A stretch of DNA of 64,000 nucleotides from Lepturacanthus savala. Lineage: Eukaryota; Chordata; Actinopteri; Scombriformes; Trichiuridae. This document shows, one piece after another, positions 60,561-64,000 of this stretch. Below the pieces are notes generated by a model. That model was not told the origin of the DNA and did no database searches. It saw only the letters and a program-made list of their open reading frames with translations. Both the position numbers and the translations under genes were made by a program. Where the stretch lies: NCBI GenBank assembly GCA_030544235.1, contig CM060467.1:6496001-6560000 (forward strand), read 5' to 3'. Position 1 is the stretch's first letter, and every line of letters starts with the position of its first letter.

Positions 60561-60960
60561 ATGTTTCAATTACAAGCCAAACGCTATTTCTCTCTTCTTA
60601 ACAAGAGATTTCATGGTGTGGGCCAATGTTTGGCAGAAACAGCTGAGTGCCACTAATGCTAAAGCATTACACTGCGCCAGATCAGCTGGCCCCTTTTGAG
60701 ATGGGGGAGTCAGTTGTTATTGAACTTCATTGTCCAGATTGGTTTTCTTTTTCAGCTGGGATCAATGATGCTTCAACACGGGCGTGATGTAAAAAGCCAG
60801 ACTGCAACCTGCCACCCTGCACTCCCAGTACGGCCAACTCTGTCCATATTCCTTATAAGGGCTGTTAGGATTTGGCCTTTGTGGCTGAACCTTTACGTAA
60901 CATTGTTGTTTTCTGTTGTTAGCATCAATTAGATTCATTTTGTAAATAAAAGAATGAATC
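60561..60960. promoter_or_regulatory. Candidate CNE with TAATGCT/AGCATTA dyad
   Basis: Unique sequence with CAATTACAAG (60577), GGCCAATGTTTGGC (60621-60634) and a 16-bp dyad TAATGCTAAAGCATTA at 60654-60669 (7-bp arms, AA spacer). The half site AATGCT/AGCATT is the same as in the palindrome at 47797-47810. Enhancer role is inferred. Confidence 0.4.
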
Positions 60961-63130
60961 ATAACTCATGTCTGATTTTTTTATTTATATTTTTTTATAT
61001 TTCATGCATATAATTATACCAGTTGAGTCGCTAACCATCATGTTTTTCCCATTTTGTATTCTTTTTTTTTCAGAAAAGAAGAATTTTAATGGCTATTAAA
61101 TTTGTCCCTTGTACAAATACGCCCATAACCAAAAAAATATTAATCCCATGTACAAAATTATTTTTTGGGGGGATTATTCTAGAGACTTGAATGAATAAAC
61201 AGACATATACATGGCAGGGTTAAAAATCATCTTCAATGTAAATAAAATGACGTTCTCAGGAGGAAGGGACAGGAAGTTGATGTCATATGACAGGAAACAC
61301 TTTAGATTTTTTATTTCAAGTATAAAATTACAGTCATAGACTTAAAGGCTCATAGGCTTCAATGGGTTAAGCGACCTTTTGGAATAGAAAAAAAAAGTCC
61401 ACATAAGGATTATTTTGGATTATTATAGACTACATACTGTTATTACTAAATGATAACTCCTATTGTTAGTAAGGTTATTATTATTATGGTAATTAGTTCA
61501 GGTTTGTAAATGGAGGAAAGAATTATTTGCAATATTAATCTAAATTAAGTTTCATGAGCTATTTGCATCTACATGTATTACATTCTTTAGATTTTTATAC
61601 ATGAAATAATAAATGTGGAACACAAAACACTTCAAGTTGATGCCTGATGAAGTCAACATTTGTACATCAATATAACTTGAATGCAACGTTTTAGTTTGAA
61701 TCATCCTCAAGTACACAGGCTGACTTTTTTTGTTCCCATGGGCTCACGCTGCAGAATCCTCAGAGCTAAAATAAATGTCCCAGGCAACACCACATCACAT
61801 AAATAAGGTTGTGTACTCTGGAGCACACAGCCTGATCCTTTTTCCACTACCTGTCCAGTTTTGTCATGGTTGTCTAAACAGAGAAGAAGAAGATACTATG
61901 TAGTTTGTCCTTGCTCAGCCATGGGGAGATCTAATCTCTGCCACAAACAGCTAATCTAATACATCAAAAGCCTGTGAAGCCTTTTGGAACCCTGTTTTTT
62001 TTTTTCCTTAAAGGTGTTTGCACTCTAACATCCACTCTCTCCCCTCCCCAGATCTCTGTGTCTATAGCTCATTACTGCATAAGTGGATTTGACAGACTGC
62101 TGTTTTCATCTGTGACCCCCTAACACCCAAGGCTAGGGGGCGGGACCAATGGTTAACCTACTCAGAGGCCATGATGACATCAATAATTTGGATTCAAATA
62201 TTACCTTTCTGGTCCCACAGATGTCAAAAACATTATCGTTGGACAGATGAGGGTAAAGTACTGGAAAGTTAGTTGTTAACTCTATATTTTTCATAAAAAG
62301 GAAAAGGAAAAAAAAAACTTAATCCCAAATGTTTTACACCAAATTACTCAAGTATTTGTCTTTCAGATCAACTACTACAATAAACAGGAATATCTGAAAA
62401 GTCTGTGTTTTTCCTCCATCACCAGCTTTTTTTTTTTCTTTTAGACTTGTGTGTTTATTATGTCTAACCTCAGGAAGTTAAACCCCAAAGCAGCTGAAAC
62501 AGAGTCAGTCTGATCAGTGATCAAGGTGATAGCAGCGTTGTTAAGAGTGAGAGGCCGAGGCATCCCACAGAGCATGTCCAGCAACATAAAAACAGCAGGT
62601 TTCAACTACTATCAATAGTTAGTACAAAGACACACCAAAGCAAAAAAAAGCAGCACAACATGATAACGGATGAAAGAAACAACCTCATTAAAAATCCCAT
62701 TTGTCATGCTGTCTGTTGATCATTTTATCTATACAGTAAGTCTATCCTTTGCACCACTATCAAAGGGTGTAATTTCAAAAGAATACTTTTCCCCAAGAAG
62801 GCCCTTCCTTAAAATTCAATTAACTCTGTTGATAAATAAATGTGGGAATTCTATCATCTGAAAGCAGATATGTGACCCCCCCCTCGCCTAACCTCTATTT
62901 CTGAGGAAACAAACAACAAACATCTGAAATGGGAGACTAACTCTTATGAATATTTCTAAGCCAGTGTTTCAAAACCAATGTAATCCTCATGCTCAGATTT
63001 AGCATAAAATTAAACATGGGACAAAAAGGCGATTTTGATATTGCTGTCCGCTTTGTCCAATCATGCACATTTACTGTACTTTGCATACATCTGTGAGTGG
63101 ATTTTGTCGATTTGCACGTACAGTATAGAC
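60961..63130. other. Gene-free interval
   Basis: A+T-rich unique sequence with an octamer at 61561-61568 and T/A-runs near 61070, 62000 and 62310. No gene and no clear repeat. Confidence 0.78.
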
Positions 63131-63480
63131 TCGGGTGCATTTTTCTCACTAGAAATTAGCTGGGTTTTCACGGGGAAGTTAAATACCAACTAATTGAATT
63201 ACCCGTTTTGAATTGCCAAAGTCGGTAATTAGCATCTGGAGTCTTTGCTCTGTATGCTGACTTGTACAGTATTCGCAAATATAAAGGCAACAGGTTCGGA
63301 AAATGTGTGCCCGTAGTGTTTTTGGAAGAGAAGTTACGTGCTTATCTTAAATTCATGGTTGAAATTCTCATAGGAATCGCTCGCTGTACAGTTGCAAATA
63401 GACTCGCTTATGGCTGTCTCATTTCATGAAGAAATCATCTAAAAATACCTTCATGAGTTCTTAACGCGAAACAACTAAGG
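63131..63480. promoter_or_regulatory. Strong CNE candidate at right edge
   Basis: Unique sequence with CTAATTGAATTACC (63190-63203), TAATTA at 63226-63231 and many mixed words without repeats or long frames. It resembles a deeply conserved developmental enhancer; untested. Confidence 0.42.
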
Positions 63481-64000
63481 TCAGCGCTGCAATAAAACAC
63501 TCCACTGAAAGCGGTTAGAACCTTTTAAAGACCAGTAAATGCTACATCCTCTTTTTTTTTCTCCCCTCTCGCTGCATCTCTCGCTCTCCTTGGCTAGCTA
63601 TAGCTATTCATTAGCTCCAGCCCCTATGGCAATGAGAGTCTTTAACCTCCATTAGATCTAATGTTGATATGTTTCCCCTGCAAAGAGCCAAAACAATTAA
63701 CACCCCTTCTCACATTTCTCTCCCCTTGGCCCCTAACCACATCAAAATCTGGGCCCACCCGTTCATTACCCACCCCTGAGGAGGAGAGAAAAAAAAAAAA
63801 GTCAGATGCTTGGCTGTTGTCTTTTGTATGGTATGCAGAAAGAAGCCAGAATCAGTTAAAAGAAACTTGTCAACAATAATGAAGTGCAGTGTTTTCCCTA
63901 CAACTTTGCCTCAACGTGCGAGACACTTAATCATGAGGAGGTAACATCTCATAGCATTTTGTCTTGTATTTTATATTTTATTATAGCTTCAGCAACAGCA
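63481..64000. other. Gene-free stretch, truncated by window end
   Basis: Unique sequence with a pyrimidine-rich stretch at 63549-63585 and an A-run near 63789-63800. TAGCTATAGCTA occurs at 63595-63606. A 72-codon frame at 63661-63879 has no domain. Confidence 0.75.

Overview
This 64 kb window reads as non-coding vertebrate DNA, most likely from a teleost (probably percomorph) fish. That assignment rests on several kinds of interspersed repeat I recognise as typical of fish, together with abundant CA/GT, CT and AT microsatellites and A+T-rich unique sequence. I find no protein-coding gene, tRNA, rRNA, CRISPR array or bacterial-style operon. The longest open frames (about 100-146 codons) are low-complexity translations of microsatellites or purine-rich tracts, lie inside repeats, or lack any recognisable domain. 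The window is best described as a gene desert, or the inside of one or more very large introns.

Layout: 1-11 kb is mostly unique sequence with two CT microsatellites, one 109 bp AT microsatellite, a decayed hAT-like piece near 3.9 kb and several POU-octamer-bearing blocks that look like conserved non-coding elements (CNEs). A hAT-like non-autonomous transposon with matching ends occupies 11275-12008. Unique sequence continues from 12 to 23 kb, with a TAA/TTA cruciform at 18.64 kb and a strong enhancer-like block at 20.0-20.3 kb. Repeat-rich DNA follows at 23.2-25 kb, and a TTAA-flanked, CpG-rich MITE lies at 27364-28137. The 28-36 kb stretch mixes microsatellites with enhancer-like blocks and contains an 18-bp perfect palindrome at 32635 and a Z-DNA-prone tract at 35384. 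Repeat remnants concentrate at 40.1-40.8, 44.8-45.4, 46.9-47.1, 49.3-49.97, 53.7-54.9 and 57.7-58.0 kb. The 50.6-53.2 kb and 58.9-64 kb intervals again look like clustered regulatory DNA, rich in TAATTA homeodomain cores, dyads and purine/G tracts.

Taken together, the window looks like a regulatory landscape: at least 18 exact POU octamers (ATTTGCAT or its complement) were located by eye, many inside sequence with the texture of vertebrate CNEs. The target gene is not in the window and I could not identify the locus. I saw no evidence of a novel multi-gene system. The points most worth checking are the octamer density, the long perfect dyads, and the structured repeats.
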